A stretch of 64,000 nucleotides of DNA, from NCBI GenBank assembly GCA_022316685.1, contig JAKJHU010000382.1:124001-188000 (forward strand), written 5' to 3'. Below, piece after piece: positions 47,068 to 61,085 of this stretch. Origin of the DNA: Progne subis subis (Eukaryota > Chordata > Aves > Passeriformes > Hirundinidae). Position 1 is the stretch's first letter. Each line of letters starts with the position of its first letter. Under the pieces are notes generated by a model. The model was not told the origin of the DNA, made no database searches, and saw nothing but the letters and a program-made list of their open reading frames with translations. A program made the translations under genes and the position numbers.

Positions 47068-47477
47068 CACCGGGATTGTCCCGGTGTGAGGGGAGGTGCA
47101 CCGGGATTGTCCCGGTGTGGGGTGATGTGCACCAGGATTGTCCCGGTGTGAGGGGCTGTGCACTGGGATCATCCCAGTTTGAGGTGCACCGGATTGTCCC
47201 TGTGGGGTGATGTGCACCAGGATTGTCCCAGTTGAGGTGCACGGGATTGTCCCGGTGTGGGGTGATGTGCACCGGGATTGTCCCAGTTTGAGTGCACTGG
47301 GATTGTCCCGTTGTGAGGGGCTGTGCACCGGGATTGTCCCAGTTTGAGGTGCACCGGGATTGTCCCGGTGTGAGGGGAGGTGCACCGGGATTGTCCCAGT
47401 TTGAGGTGCACTGGGATTGTCCCGGTGTGAGGGGCTGTGCACCGGGATTGTCCCGGTGTGGGATGATGTGCAGTGGG
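47068..47477. repeat. Palindromic VNTR, second copy (14 units)
   Basis: Reverse complement of 11655-12104 with 14 units. The order of linker types differs from the left copy and some units have lost bases within the dyad (for example CACCGGATTGTCCCTGTG). Length polymorphism of this kind is expected between alleles. Confidence 0.88.
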
Positions 47478-50400
47478 ATCGCTGCTCAGCAGCCTGGATC
47501 CCTGTCAGTGGGAGGGAGCAGGCAGATGGGATTTCTGAGCCTGGCATGTGTCACCCTGGCACCCACCGCTGCTGCTCCATCCCTCAGCGCTGTGGGAGGG
47601 ACTCGGGGCGCTCTGTGCCGCTTCCCACCTGTGTCTTCTCCAGGGTTCCCCACTCCTGCAGCCTCCAGCTTGGCAAGCCCCTGGACCTGAACCACGGGAA
47701 GGCTTTAGCCTGTAGTGTGTTGTCAGGAGAGCTGACCACCCCTGTGCTGACTGTTCCTAAAATGCTAATACCTAAAGTAAGAAGAATGAACTGAAACTGA
47801 AGTGCCAAGTGAGGAATGTTTGGCTGAGGGAATAGAAGGGGGTGTTACTGACTGCTTCATCTCCTGGAACAGTTGGGGGTTAATGCATCCACAGAAAACT
47901 TTGTGTTATCCAGCTGGCCAAACATGGCTCAACCTGAGCCTGGTTAGAAAAAAATTCTACCGAGTTGTTTTTTTTTTTTTGCCTAATTTAAAAAAAAACT
48001 TAGGAAATGTGAAAGACAAGAAGTCATGAACAGAATGAATGTATCCTGTACCCTTCAGGAATGCTGGATCCAGCAACACACAGATGGATGAATCCCAGGA
48101 ATAAAGCATTTCTAGTGTGCTCCCGCACAGAATTCTTGTGGAAAGAAATGTCCAAATGCAGATTCTCATTTGCAGAGCGTCTCCTACTCAGAGCACTTCA
48201 GGCTGCTTCCAAGAACAGCTGCTGAACAGAGCAGGCATTTGGCTGTTTCTGCATCATCCCAGGCCTGGTTTTATTTAGGTGTTCCGCAGCCTGGGCCCAC
48301 CCAGCTGCTCCCTGAGCTTCAGATTTTGGTTCTTCAGTTCCTGCATCTTACAAGAAAAATGTGTTGTTAAATTTAGCATTGATTTTTGTCCATTGGGTTA
48401 TGTTATTCTCAGTTTAAGGTGTTTGCACTCCTGTTTCCCCCCTAGCTGTTTCAGTATGCAGAGCCTGGAAGAATTCAAATTTACAAGGTCTCTCCCTTTT
48501 CTCTTGTAAGGATTGACCTTTTCCAGGGATGTCCACAGAGACCTTCATTCACACTTTCAACTTCTCCAGGAGCAGCTCTTCACTGGTTTTCAGATGTCTG
48601 AAAACTGTCTGAGTGCTAGGTAGAACTAGCTGGTGATTTTAGAGAATACTTAGCTTTCAGTTGGCCGACACTGCATTGTAAAGGAACATTCCCATTTTGC
48701 TTAGTTTAAGAAGAAGGACCAGAGCACTGCCATCCACACATTACTGCTCACCTGGTGGCAGTGTTCCAGAATCCAGAATCATCAGCATTATCCTTAAAAA
48801 GTCTCAAAAGTTCAGTGGTGCTGTATGGGTCAGTTTGTGTTCCTTAAGGATTGGCAAGTGCTGCTTTGGCCTGGAATAATTTCCAGGGTTTACGTGGATT
48901 TAAGAGACCTCCACGAGAGGGTGCAGCAGTTCAACAAAATCCCATCTAAACCAGACGAGCCTGTCCCCACTGTGGGCACATTTTGACTCATTTCATGCAT
49001 GAATTTGTGTATTTATGTCAACTTCCAAATCGGATGGTGCTTCAGCAAATCAGTTCAATGTCCCAGAGTGTCCCTGCAGTCTGGTACTGTTTGGTGCCCA
49101 GTGTTACCTGGTCTCAGTCTATGCCTGATTCCCTGCAAGTGTGCATTTTACAAATAAAGTGTAGGGATTTTTTAAAATATTATTGTTTTAGTTTGGAAGT
49201 ATCATTAATTTCCCTCTCAGACTGGTCCAGCTGCAGAAGGAAACTCTACCTAGAAGGCTGAGTTGTGGAGAAACTGCTGACCTGAGTGACTGATGGAACA
49301 GAAACAAGTTCTGTGCTAAAGGATTTCTTGTTCCATGAGATAGTCAGGAGCTCTCAGGAGTGACTGAGCTCCAGCTGGATGGTGCAGCTATGCTGACATC
49401 CTGAAAGCACAGAGGTTTTGTCTGCTCACACACAGGCCAAGGGTCGAGGTCCATTCCTCTGCCTGGGCCACTAAAATACCTCAGCAGAAATGATTAACTC
49501 CTGACAAATTTCCAGGAAAGGGGCCCACCTTGGAATCTTGTCTTCCCTGTCCAAATTCATCAATCCTAAATCACTTCCTGAGATAAGATTATCTGATAAT
49601 GAAATCACCAGAGGTGTGGTGATACTCATGTAAAATACATGATTTTTTTTTTTTTCCTGACAAATGCTGTTTTCACCAGACTTGATATTCAGTGGGAGAA
49701 ACAGCATGCTGTGCTTTCAAAACTTTTAATTACTAGTACGAGATGTTAAAAGAGGGAAAACTCGAGACCAAGGAAATTACTTTGGTTACTGCCAGCTGCA
49801 AATGTCAAAGTTGGGTCTGAATTCAACAGGTTTCATTGATTAATTGGAATCACTCTAGTTTGGGGGCTTTTCTTTTGAGCAGTGTAAAAAAATAAAAATA
49901 TGAGGTTTACTAAAAACTCCCCAACGCACAGTGAATATGTAGCAGCAAGAAAATGTTTATTTTTTAAAGACTAGCACCCCCTTCTTCCACTAACCTGCTC
50001 TAGATTATCACATATAAACAGATCCGGTATGGAGATGAATAGAATGAATGAACAGAATGAAATAAGTGAATAGGAATCCATTAATAAATGAATTTATTGA
50101 ACAGAAAATTTCATCTTGACGTGCTTAGACTGTGACATTTCTGCCTTCCTTACCTCGAGGACCGACCGCAGCAGGTGGAGCCCAGTAGGGGTCAGTCCAG
50201 CCAAGGCTTCCTGAGTGCGGCTGTGACTAAACCTCTGCTGCCCTCCTGCCTCTTCCTTCCCGTGAGACACAGCCAGCACACAGAGATTCCCTTTTCCCTG
50301 CAGTTAACTTTTAATAAACCTCTGCATCGCTGACCGTAGCTTTCCCTGGGTGCTCACCTACCCTGGCTGGCAAATGGTAGAGCTTGGCCTGGTATTTGCA

Positions 50401-53169
50401 GGGAAATAGCTTTTGCTATCGAGCATTGGGATGGAAAAGCATAAATCCAGGCACCGGGAGCTACCCTGAGGAGAAGAATTTGGGAGCTCAACGTGACCCG
50501 AGCTGGCCCCCAGAACATCCCCAGCCCCGTGCCCTGGGCTGAGCCGCAGCGTGGGCAGCAGGGGTGGGGGTTCTGCCCCGCTCAGGTGAGACCCCACCTG
50601 CAGAGCTGGGCCAGGCTGGCACCCAGCACAGCAGGGACCTGGAGCTGCTGGAGAGAGCCCAGAGGAGGCCACGGAGATGCTGCAGGGCTGGAGCCAGGCT
50701 GGGAGAGCTGGGAATGTTCACCTGGAGAGGAGAAGGGAAAACTCCAGCGTGAGCTCAGAGATAATTCCAAGGCCTGAAGGGGCTCCAGGAGAGCTGGAGA
50801 GGGACTGGGGACAAGGACAGGACACAGGGAATGGCTTCACATGGCCAGAGGGCAGGAGGGGCTGGGATGGAATTCACGGAGAAGCTGTGGCTGCCCCTGG
50901 ATCCCTGGCAGTGCCCAAGGCCAGGTTGGACATTGGGGTTTGGAGCAGCCTGGGACAGTGGGAGGTGTCCCTGCCGTGGGTGGGGTGGGATGAGGTGAGA
51001 TTTAAGGTCCTTGCCACCCAAACCATTCTATGATCCCTTTATTAGTTGTCAGCACGGTGCTGTTTGTTGGCTTGTGTGAAACACTAGAGGAGGACAATGA
51101 ACTTTCCTGTACTGGGATGTGTTTTAGGAAGTGAAGAATGCTCATTGTGCAAGAGTTGAGGTGGAAAGGGAGTTCTGTCATTAGAAAAAAATCTGTTGGA
51201 GCCTGAGAGCTTTGTTGTTTTATCACAAACATTTAAGTCATATGTTTCCCCTCTTTCATCAGCGAATCCAAGTGTGCATACTGATTATCCCATATTTGCA
51301 AGTCAGAGTTGTTAATTGCTGTATTCAGTTGGGGCCGTTTACCATCTGAAAGAAATAATTAAAGCTTTCTTTCTCTTGCTTAAGATTTAAACATGTATTT
51401 AAAGATGAGATCATGCTTTCATGGTGGTCAGAGCTTCTTTTTATATTTATGTGGAGTGGCCTCAGAAACGGGTGTCCGAGGGTCTGGTGTGCTGTGTTTC
51501 CTTTAATTATATATTTGTTGGGAGAAAGATGGTTATTCCAGCCTCTGTCTTTGCCTGCTTCCATCCTCCCAGCCCCAGTGCAGCGGGAGCTGTGCCCACC
51601 CCAGTGTGCAGATCGGCCATATGTGCCTCTTATTTATAGCTCATGCGTGAAGGGAGCTATTCCAAAGTGGTAGTTTCTGTTCTGGTGGTGGCACATAAAT
51701 ACAAGTGTGTGTGAGCAGCTCCTTCTCCCTGAACGAGGATGTGACACATCCCCGTCACCCTGCTTGGGAATGCTCCAGTCCAGACAGACTGGGAGGCTCT
51801 GTCTGATGCTTCAGACACTCAAGAGCTCAATTAATTTATAGATGGTAATTTGTTTTCAACTCCTGCAGATACAGATGCCACCTTTTCAGCCTCTCTTGAG
51901 TCATTCTCTCTCCAACTGCTTTGGAAATGGACTATTTACAAGGACGTGGAGGGACAGGACAAGGGGGAATGGCTTCACACTGACAAAGAGTAGGTTTAGA
52001 TTAGATAAAATTCTCCCCTGTGAGGGTGGGGAGGCCCTGGCACAGAGAAGCTGTGGCTGCCCCTGGATCCCTGGAATTCCAAGGCTGGGTTGGACGGGAC
52101 TTGGAGTAACCTGGGATAATGGAAGGTGGGCCTGGGATGGGCTTTAAGGGCCTTCCCAGCCCCAAAAAGTCTGTTGATGCCATGGAGCTCCATTTCTGTA
52201 ATTTACTGGGAGAATGGCATATCCTACCTGCACTGAAAATGCAGCTGTGCAATATTTTCTGTGCTGTACAGCTTGTGCCACCTCAAAGCAATTTTCCTTT
52301 CCAGCTGCCTGTGTTTTCTGTACGTGTAATTTCATAAAGTCACTGAGTGCAAGGAATGAAAGGCTGGCTTTCAAAAGAAAACAGGAACCACGAGTTGTGG
52401 AAGCCCAGAGTGGTTTGGGATGGAAGGACCTTAAAACTCATCTTATCCATGGGCAGGGACACCTTCCACTATCCCAGGCTGCTCCAAGCTCTGTCCAGGC
52501 TGGCTTGGACACTTCCAGCAACGGGGAGTCACAGCTGCTTTGGGCAGATAACACAACCGGTGGTTCCATCAACGTGAATGCTACACTCTGAAGTTACGAA
52601 CTCCTGCAGAAGTTAGCGTATTCGTGCTGTGGGTGCCCGGGTCGGTGTCCGTGCGAGCTGCCGGCCGTGCCCCGCTGGGCTTTTCTCGGGGAGCAGGCAG
52701 TGATTCAGCAGGGAAGCATGCCCAGGCCGGCACGGACAGCTGAACCGGCCGTGCTCTCTCACACGTACGGCCGGATGGTGACAGCACGGGCACGGCTTCG
52801 GGACAAAGGGAGCTCAACTGTGCTCTTAACCAGTCCCACCTATTAAATACCCTGCAAATAAACAATAGCTGCCTGCAGTGCTTTATCGCAGCACAGCTTG
52901 GGCCGGGAAGGGACTTTACAACTCATCTCATTCCACCCCCTGCCACGGGCGAGGACGCCTTCCACACACCAGGCTGCTCCAAGCCCGCTCCAGCCTTGCC
53001 CTCAGCACTTTCCGGGCCGAGACTCTCCGGGAAACCTGTTCCACTCCACGCTGGCTTTTCCGGAGTGTGTCACCGGCAGGAGCACAGCCCGGATCGGGGC
53101 AGCGCCGTGCCAGGGGCTGCGTGTGGGTGCACCGAGTGAGTCAGGGTGACTTTGTTCCGGCACGGGCTC

Positions 53170-54260
53170 CCAGTTCGTCTCTTACTCATTAATTAGCGCG
53201 GCTGGAGCCGCTCGCACCGAGAGCTCGGCGGCGCGGGGAGGCGCAGGGTGCAGCCCTTGCCTTTCCGTCAGGACGGTGTGTTTCCTCCGTGCTGCGTGAC
53301 TGCGGCGCCCGGGCTGCCACGGCTCATTCCCGGCGTGTTCCCGGCTCGCGTGCGAGCCCCACGCACGCAGCGACCAGCTCGGGGGACATCCCTCCCTCCT
53401 TCCCTCCCTCTCTCGCTCCCTCCCCTCCTCCCCGCCGGCCCGAAACGAAACGCTCGGTGCGTGATAAATGAAAACGCGAAGGGGGCCTCTCGTGCCATCG
53501 CTCCGGGGAACGGCCTCGGGCGGCGCTTTCGGTTCTGGCCGCTGACACCGGCGCGGGGCGTGCTGCAGCCCGGCCGGCGCCGCGGGGGGACCGGCCCTCG
53601 GGGCGGGGGGGAACCGGCCCGGCCCGCCCGCGCTCCGCCCCGGCCCCGCTGCCCTCGCAGCCGCCTCGGCAGCGCTATTTAACCGGGCGGCGCGGCGAGC
53701 GAGCAGGAGCGGAGCGGCTCGGGGCGGGATGTGCGGGGGGGACGCGGCCCTCGGCGCGGACACGGCGGCGCTGACCCCCGCACACGGCCGCGCTCGCGGT
53801 GTCCGGGGCCCGCCGGATTTATCGCATCTGCCCCCGGCGGAAAAGTGATTTCGCTCTGGAGTTCCCGTGGATTTGGGTCAGAAGGCGGGAGCGGCGCCGA
53901 GGGAGCCCGCGCCGGTAGGTCCCAGCTGCGCCGGGCTGGCTGCCCGGCAGCTCCGCCGTCCTCGGCTCGTGTGTCTGGGCTGCCGCTTGTTTTGTTCCTT
54001 GTCGAAAGGTGTCTTAAGGCCGGCGGAGTGGCTTTTCTCGAGCGGAGGAGGCGCGGCTCGCGTGCGATGGCGAGCGCTCGGGGAGCCAGCCCCCCCCCGG
54101 CCGGACCTCGGCGGCTGCTGGAGCATCGCTGGGACCGCTCCTGCCTGCTGCAGCGCTCCGACGGGAACGCCGGCAAAGCCTGCTCCTCGCCCCTTCTTGC
54201 TGCTTTATTTTTAGAGTCGTTGGGGCATCCGGCTCTGCTCGTTAAGGCGGTTCCGTAAAA
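53170..54260. promoter_or_regulatory. TIPARP: CpG island / TIPARP promoter, second copy
   Basis: Counterpart of 4900-5930, now read in the plus direction, with the TATA-like TATTTAA at 53676-53682 and GCGTG cores upstream. It differs from the left copy by several short indels around 53375-53470. Confidence 0.65.
53706..53914 (+). other. TIPARP: TIPARP non-coding first exon, second copy (putative)
   Basis: Ends GCGCCG|GTAGGT at 53914/53915. The start is placed from the TATA-like box only. Confidence 0.5.
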
Positions 54261-54800
54261 ATAGCAGCAAAACTTAAATGCTGGTCGAGCGAGGAATACG
54301 AATGTTGAAATAGCAGCAGAGGGATGGCCGAACGAGATCAGAAGGCACTTGCTCAGCACCTTGGAGCTGCAGGGGTCCCTGCGCCCCTGGCAGATCCTCT
54401 CGCTCCTCGCCAGGGCGGCGAGACCTGGGCTGCGTGAACGGGAACATCTCATTCTCTTCGGAGTCGAGGATTTTTAAACCTTTGGAGTTACCTGCAGGTG
54501 CCTTTGGTGGTTTGGAGGAATTGCCTGGGTGTCTGTGGAAGAATAACAGATACACCGATGACTTTGGGGTTAACTGCCAAACAGATATTACCAGTTGCTT
54601 TAAATTTAATCTAAAAATGGGAAAACTGGAGAGGCGCAACTTTTTTTTTTTTATTATTATTATTTTTTTCCTGGCAATCCTGACGTGCTGTTTCCCAGGG
54701 AAATGGAAAAGCATTACAAATGAATGTTCCAAAATGCGGAAGACTCAAATGAGAAATTTTCCAGAGCAAATCATCAGTAGTAAGAAATTGTTGCCAAATT

Positions 54801-54834
<34 letters not shown>

Positions 54835-55861
54835 GGATTTTGTTTTGAAGTGAGGAGTAACTTTGCTTGGAATGCATTTATCCAGGAAGTAATCCTTAAT
54901 GTGCTCCACTCCGAGCAGTGAGCCTGCATGTGAGATTGAAGAAAGTTTAATTAAATGTAATCAAATATTACAGGATTCCTGATTAAAAGGCATTGCGCTT
55001 GCTTTTTGGTGACGTACGAGACACGCCGCTCATTTGTGCTTTAAAACAACACAATTCTGCAGCTCGCAAGCGGTGTCTCGGTTCCTGAGTAACCATCACC
55101 CTTCGGCTTGCTTCCCTGCCCAGTTTTAATTCCTGCTGCCCAGCGTGGCGAGCGGAGCGCGGTGTGTCACCGCCGGGTGCCGCGGGGACAGGGCAGGGAC
55201 AGGGACAGGGACGGGCGGAGGGCTCTGCCATCCCTGGGAAGCACGGCAGGATCCCCCCGCTGAAGTCCGTGGGAAGTTTTGCCGTGGGGCTGTGGGAGGT
55301 GACACGAGGGAGGACACATGCCGGTGCACTGGGGATGTGTAGGTTTGCTGCTCCGGTGGGAGAGGAAATGCTGCGGGAATGTCTGAAATGCGGGGGGTGG
55401 GGAACGCGTCTCATGCTCCTCAGGTCTGTGTGTGAGGGAGGAGCGCTGTCATGTTCGCTTTTGTGGAGTGGAATGAACCCAAGTGCTCTTGGTTTGTTGA
55501 GCATCCTGACAGGGAGGAGGCGTCGGAACATCCCCCTTTCCTGCCCACCCTCCGGGGACTGTGTGTGCGTGCCGGAGTGTCTCAGAGCCTGGGTGTGCGG
55601 GGAGATGAGTGTGGGTTTGGGATTAATTACCCGGAGTTTAGCTGTTTTCATGCTTTACGTGCCTAAGGGCTACCCGCAGTCACAGCGAGGGGAGGAGTTT
55701 GCTGTTGCTGGCTCGAAATCCTCTCCAGGGGTGATCTCGTTCGTGTCAACCGTGAGCAATTAGAGAGATTAACTATCTTGTTTTCCTTTCTGCCCTAGAT
55801 TGATTCTTGGGAGGCTCTGGGACGTTTGAAAGTGATTTGGAGAGAGCAAAGTCCGTGTCCG

Positions 55862-56795
55862 ATGGACACCGAAGCGCAGGCAGCGTGCGTGGTGCCCCAG
55901 GCTCCCTGCCCAGGAATGGAGTGCTCTCCTTCAGAGGACTTTTCTCCCCAGGTGAGGCTGTCTGAAAAGATCCCACCAGTGAAGCCATGCTTCAAGAAGA
56001 AGCAGCAAGTGCAGAAGAGGCTGGACTCACAGACTCTGCGGGCTTTGCGGCCCATCTTTACCAGCTTGCTGGGAGCTGGGGCCTTGGATAGGGTCTTTGT
56101 GCCCCGAGGCCAGCGTGGTGGCCACGGTGATTTATGTGAACCTGCTGTGAAAAGGCTCTGGATCTCGGTACCTCTTGCCCCCAGACAGAAAATAACGTGA
56201 CTGTGCTGATGCCAACGGCCCCAGATGTGCAGGGTCAGCTGCCAGGAGCTCGTCCTTCCCCCGGGCATCCTGAGCAGGACGTCCAGTCAGGAGAGCAAGG
56301 CTTCTCCCCAGAAACTCCTGGAGCTGCTGCTGACAGCGGTAACGAATCATTCCGGGATCATCCTTTGCACCCAAGTGCTGGTGATGGTGCAGCTTGTCCT
56401 TTGTTCCCCGACAAGGTTCTGGAAAGCTACACGTCTGGCTTACTCCAGGAGAACAGCTGTGCGGTGCAGTACAACTTGACCCCAAGCAATAAATTCAGTG
56501 CCGGGATATTCCAGGATAAAAGCGAAGAGGCTTCCCTTGACCTGGTGTTTGAACTCTTGAACCAGCTGCAGTATCACACCCACCAGGAGGACGGGATTGA
56601 AATCTGTGTGGATTTTCTCCAGGGCACTTGTGTTTACGGCAGTGATTGTCCCAAGCATCACACGGTGCTACCCTATCACTGGCAGGTGAGGAGGACAGCG
56701 ACCCAGAGGTGGCAAAGTGTGACCAACGATTCCCAGGAGCACCTGGAAAGGCTTTACTGCAACCCTGACAATGACAAGATCAAAGTCAAGTACCG
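55862..56795 (+). CDS. TIPARP: TIPARP first coding exon, second copy with a frameshift
   Basis: Duplicate of 2337-3271. In the left copy the codons after EPAV contain a run of five A; here only four are present (56150-56153), so the frame breaks after about 96 residues and the rest (from 56197) is open only in another frame, including the CCCH finger and the GTAGGT donor at 56796. The acceptor (exon start 55799), start codon and splice sites are otherwise intact. A homopolymer loss is a typical consensus error, which again points to an under-polished duplicate contig. Confidence 0.88.
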
Positions 56796-59700
56796 GTAGG
56801 TAACTCAGTTTACTCCCTTGCTGGGAAGGGTACAGAAATAGAACAGGATGTGCCTTTTTTCCCCCAAGTGTGTCATAAACCCTGGGATGATGTTTCCTGA
56901 TTCATATCCAGTAAGTTTAACTCGACAAAAAAAAAAATCTTGCACACCTGTAAAACTGTTATTTAGCATCTGGAATGTGTTCTTGGAAGCTGGAGGACTT
57001 GGAGCATGTGAAATAAGAAGGCTTCAGCTCTGTAGGAATTCAGAGGCCGTTGTGGAATGCTGTGCTTGTTCTTGGCGTTCCTAATTAGTCTTTTCTCTTC
57101 GTTAGACAAAGTGGCAGCATGAAAGAGCCTTGGCAGGGCTGGGGACAGGAATGACAGAGCAGTTGCCCTGTGTGACTGTGAGCACAGCCTGGCTGTGCAC
57201 TCCCAGCACAGTCTGCATCATTCCATCCCACGCAGCCAAGGCAGAGGGGAGCTCTGGGGACACCTTGGGAGATGTCATGTCACTGGGAGTAAATGGGGGT
57301 GTTTCAGCTAATTCCCTGTGAGCAACCTGAGCCACACACTGGCAGGAGTGCTGATCATCCCCACTATTCAAGCTGTTATTGGAAGTTATTGTTTTCTCTG
57401 TCAGAGCTGCGTTTATTGACTCATTTTCTAAAATTAGCCAACAGCTGTTAGGTTGATGTTGTGTGACCGGTGTGAGAGCTAAAACTTCTTCAGCTTCTCC
57501 CTGCAGGTTCCAGTTTGGGAGGAAGAGCGATGTTTACAGGGTCCAGTTAGTGCAGGGTGCAGGCTGGTTTGTTTTTTTTTTCTGGAGGAAGTGTGTGGTG
57601 CACATTGTGGCAGGGCAGATAAGAGAGGAGAAGTTTGCCGGGCTGGCACAACTCCAGTTCAAAGTGACATTTCTGGAGTGAAAACTTCCCACTGCCTTTG
57701 TCACCTGAATCCTTCGGGGTTCTGCTCACTGCCTCTTCCTTTCAGTTCCTGAAGGAAATACATCTCTGCTTTCTCAATATTTTATTTTCATTTGTTAAGC
57801 TGAAATTTCTCATTCGGCACCAGAGACCAAATCTAGAGCTTAAAGTCAGCATTAGTCTTTACTTCCACTTAATTTGATGTTGGATTAGACACCAATTCAA
57901 CCTTTTTCATAGACTCAAACTGGTTTGGGTTGGAAGGGACCTTAAAGATCAAACAGTGCCACCCCTGCCATGGCAGGGACACCTTCTCCTGTCCCAGGCT
58001 GCTCCCAGTCCCAGTGTCCAGCCTGGCCTTGGGCACTGCCAGGGATGCAGGGGCAGCCACGGCTGCTCTGGGCACCCTGTGCCAGGGCCTCTTTAATGAT
58101 GGCAATTCCAGAATATGGGTGCCCCACACTGAAAATTAAAATGAAGTAGGATAGGTAGTAGGGAACAACTATATTTTATAGAATTGTCTTGAAGAAATAT
58201 GCCAGTCTTAAAAAAAAAAAAAAAAAAAAAAAAAATTGAAAAATCCTGTAAGTGAATATCAGATAAAAATTGTTGTAAAACACAATTTTACAACAGAGGA
58301 ATTTCTATTTCCCAAGTGTTAGAAGCGATTTCTGAAAAACAAAACAGCACAGCCAGAGACAAGCCCATTAAATGATTTAACTCAGAGCTCTGTGCAAATG
58401 AGCAGATGGGTTTCTTTTAGAAGGTGTGTCACCGAATCCATCACTGCACAGGAGCTCTGTGTGCTGAAGGATGGACTTGGGAAGGATGAGTGGTAACGGA
58501 CACAGCTCACGGCTGAGTCAGCCCCAGCCTGGGAAGCTGCTGTGCAGGGAATCTCCCCTGCCCTGGCTGTGCAGCTCCCAGCCTGGTGGGGCTGAGATGT
58601 GCATTTCTGCCTGTCTGATCCAGCTGGGGACAGGGCTGGCAGAGACAGGACATTCCCTGAGCGTGAGGGAAGGCGGAGGAGCAGCCAGGCTCGGGACGGT
58701 GCCCTCGGAGCGGGGCACAGCCTGGGCACACACCTGACCCTGCTGGCCTCAGCGGGCTCTGCCAAACTGCACGTTTACTCTAGGTATTGGGGAGAAATTC
58801 CTCCCTGGCAGGGTGGGCAGCCCTGGCACAGTTTCCCAAGCAGCTGTGGCTGCCCCTGGATCCCTGGAAGTTTCCCAGGCCAGGCTGGACAGGGCTTGGA
58901 GCAGCCTGGGACAGTGGGAGGTGTCCCTGCCATGACAGGGGTGGAACCAGCTGATCTTTAAAATCCCTTCCAACCTGGATAAGTGTCCGTGAGACCTTTG
59001 GAGTGAAGCTCCATTTAAGACCAGAGTTTCTGATTTCAAACTTTGAGTCTGATCCTCCGTCGAACTTTGACTTGCCAAGTTCTTAAGCCGGGTTTTGAGG
59101 TGGGAGGTCAAATGTTTCCTCGTGCATCATCACCAGCTTCTTCTTAGGCAGCATCCCCTTGTCTGAGGAGAGCCTGCCGAGGCGTGGGGGGTCCCTCAGG
59201 CTGCTGCCCTGGTGGTCACCCCGGCCTGGTGCCCCGTGTCCCTCGCCGCGTCCCCCGGCAGCTCGGGCAGCCGCCAACGTGCCCCGCCAGCGCCGCGTCC
59301 CCTGGTTACGGCATTATTTGTTAAAGCCATTAATCTCCCGTGGTCAGACGAGCTTTGCAGGCCTGTCTGCTCCCTGGCAGCCAGAGGAAATGCCTGCTCA
59401 GCACCCTGCGTGGCCAGCGAGGCTGCTGTTTGTCCTGCTCCGTGTCCCACACCCCTGGCGGCTGTGGTGAGCGAGGATTGCGGGCAAGCCTGGCACCAGC
59501 GCTGCCCCCGGGGAGCTGGGCCCTTCCAGAAAGTGTTGGCTCTCAGCTCAATTAGGGAATGAGCTCTAAATTAGGGTGTTCTTCAAGGAGCTATTTATAT
59601 AAACCTTCCTTCCTCTTAATTATTGGGATGAGTAATGGCAGAGATAAGTTATTGAGATGAGTAATGTAAAATACACATTAAGTTGTTGCCTCTCACCTAA

Positions 59701-60504
59701 GGGAATGTGATCTCAGAAGAGTGGTAAACCTTGTTTAGTTACTTTGTAATGCAACTCCTTCGGCTGCTTCTTGCAGTTTGGCCTCAAACTGAGTATTTAT
59801 CATAAATTACTTAGGTGGTTTTGTATTCTCAGGTCTGCCAAGTATGTAGGGCCGCATACCAGGCTATCAAACATACCAGGCTAAACAAATGGGGGAACAT
59901 CAGCTTAAACAGGTTAAAGTACTTAGAGGTACTCAGTTTTCTTCATAGATGTGAGGAGAGGCCCTGGAGAAGTTCCAGCTTGCAGCAAAGAGAGAGCAGT
60001 GCCAAGTGCTGCTTTCCAGCAGGAGATGCCCACGTTGGGGTATTTTAAGATTCCCTTTGCTAAGGGGAAATACTTGGCTGAGGAGCTGAGCAGGTTTCCC
60101 CACACACACCTGTCCTATCATGCACACATTGCTTTTCAAAACAAGCAACAGCACTAGAGATTACAGGAGGATTTGTTTAAAACAACTCTGCAGTTCCTGA
60201 CCCATCAGTTCCCCCCTGCTCTGGCTGAAAATTCCACTCTTCTCTTGGCAGAAAGGGCTCCCAACTCGCCTGACACAGCAGCTTCTTGCTGTTGCTTTGA
60301 TTTCTTTCCTTTTTCTTTCATTTTCCCGTAATTTCTGTAAGTTTTATGAAATGGCTCCTAGCTGGGAGAAAGGCCAGGATGGAGTGGCTGGAGTGAGGGA
60401 AAAGCAGTGGGACGTGTTCTGCCCAGGAGCTGTTCTCTCTGAGCACTCTCCTGGTTCTTGGGTGAAACGGTGACAGGACAAGAGGAAACTCAAGCTGTCC
60501 TGGG

Positions 60505-60722
60505 GAGGTACAGCTCGGGTATCAGCAGGAATTTCTTCCTGGAAAGGGTGCTCAGGCACAGGAAGGGTCTGTCCAGGGAGGATTGGAGTCTTTGGAGTCC
60601 CCATCCCTGGAGGTGTCCAAGGAATGACCGGCCGTGGGACGCTGTGCTCTGGGCTGGGTGACGAGGTTGGACTCGGTGTTCCTGGAGGTCTTTTCCAACC
60701 TAAACGATTCCGTGACTCTGTA
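60505..60722 (+). mobile_element. CR1 LINE 3' end, different subfamily
   Basis: CAGGAATTTCTTCCTGGAAA, CCCCATCCCTGGAGGTGTCC, GAGGTTGGACTCGGTGTTCC and GGTCTTTTCCAACCTAAACG match the CR1 type whose 3' end reads TTGGACTCGATGATCTT, distinct from most copies in the window. Confidence 0.8.
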
Positions 60723-60917
60723 AACACAGAGTGTTCCAGCAGAGTTATCAGGGGGCAGGCGAGGGGACTGGGAAGGAAAGGCATGGACACAGCGAAATGT
60801 ACAGGAAACTGGTTTTCCTTCATTCCTCTGTGTGTGGGATGGCTGCTTCTCTGGCGCTGACAGAATGTGCTTGACGTGTTCGAATCATACAGAACACGGT
60901 GGAGGCATTTCAGGCAT

Positions 60918-61085
60918 GGAATCACGGAATCACAGAGTGCCTTGGCTTGGAAAAGACCTTCAATCCCATCCAGTGCCACGGCAGGGACACCTCCCACTGT
61001 CCCAGTGCCCAGGCTGGGACACTGCCGGGGATCCAGGGGCAGCCACAACCTGTCTGGGGAGTTCTGCAGGTCCCTGGCCCATCAA
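60918..61085 (-). mobile_element. CR1 LINE 3'-end fragment
   Basis: GGAATCACGGAATCACAGAG, AAAGACCTTCAATCCCATCC and GGCAGGGACACCTCCCACTG in antisense order. Confidence 0.75.

Noticed and set aside
59083..59277. Minus-strand frame crossing the end of the inverted homology
   Set aside because: Considered as a possible exon because it spans the window-edge junction, but it has no recognisable motif and no splice support. The homology ends here simply because the window starts at base 1.
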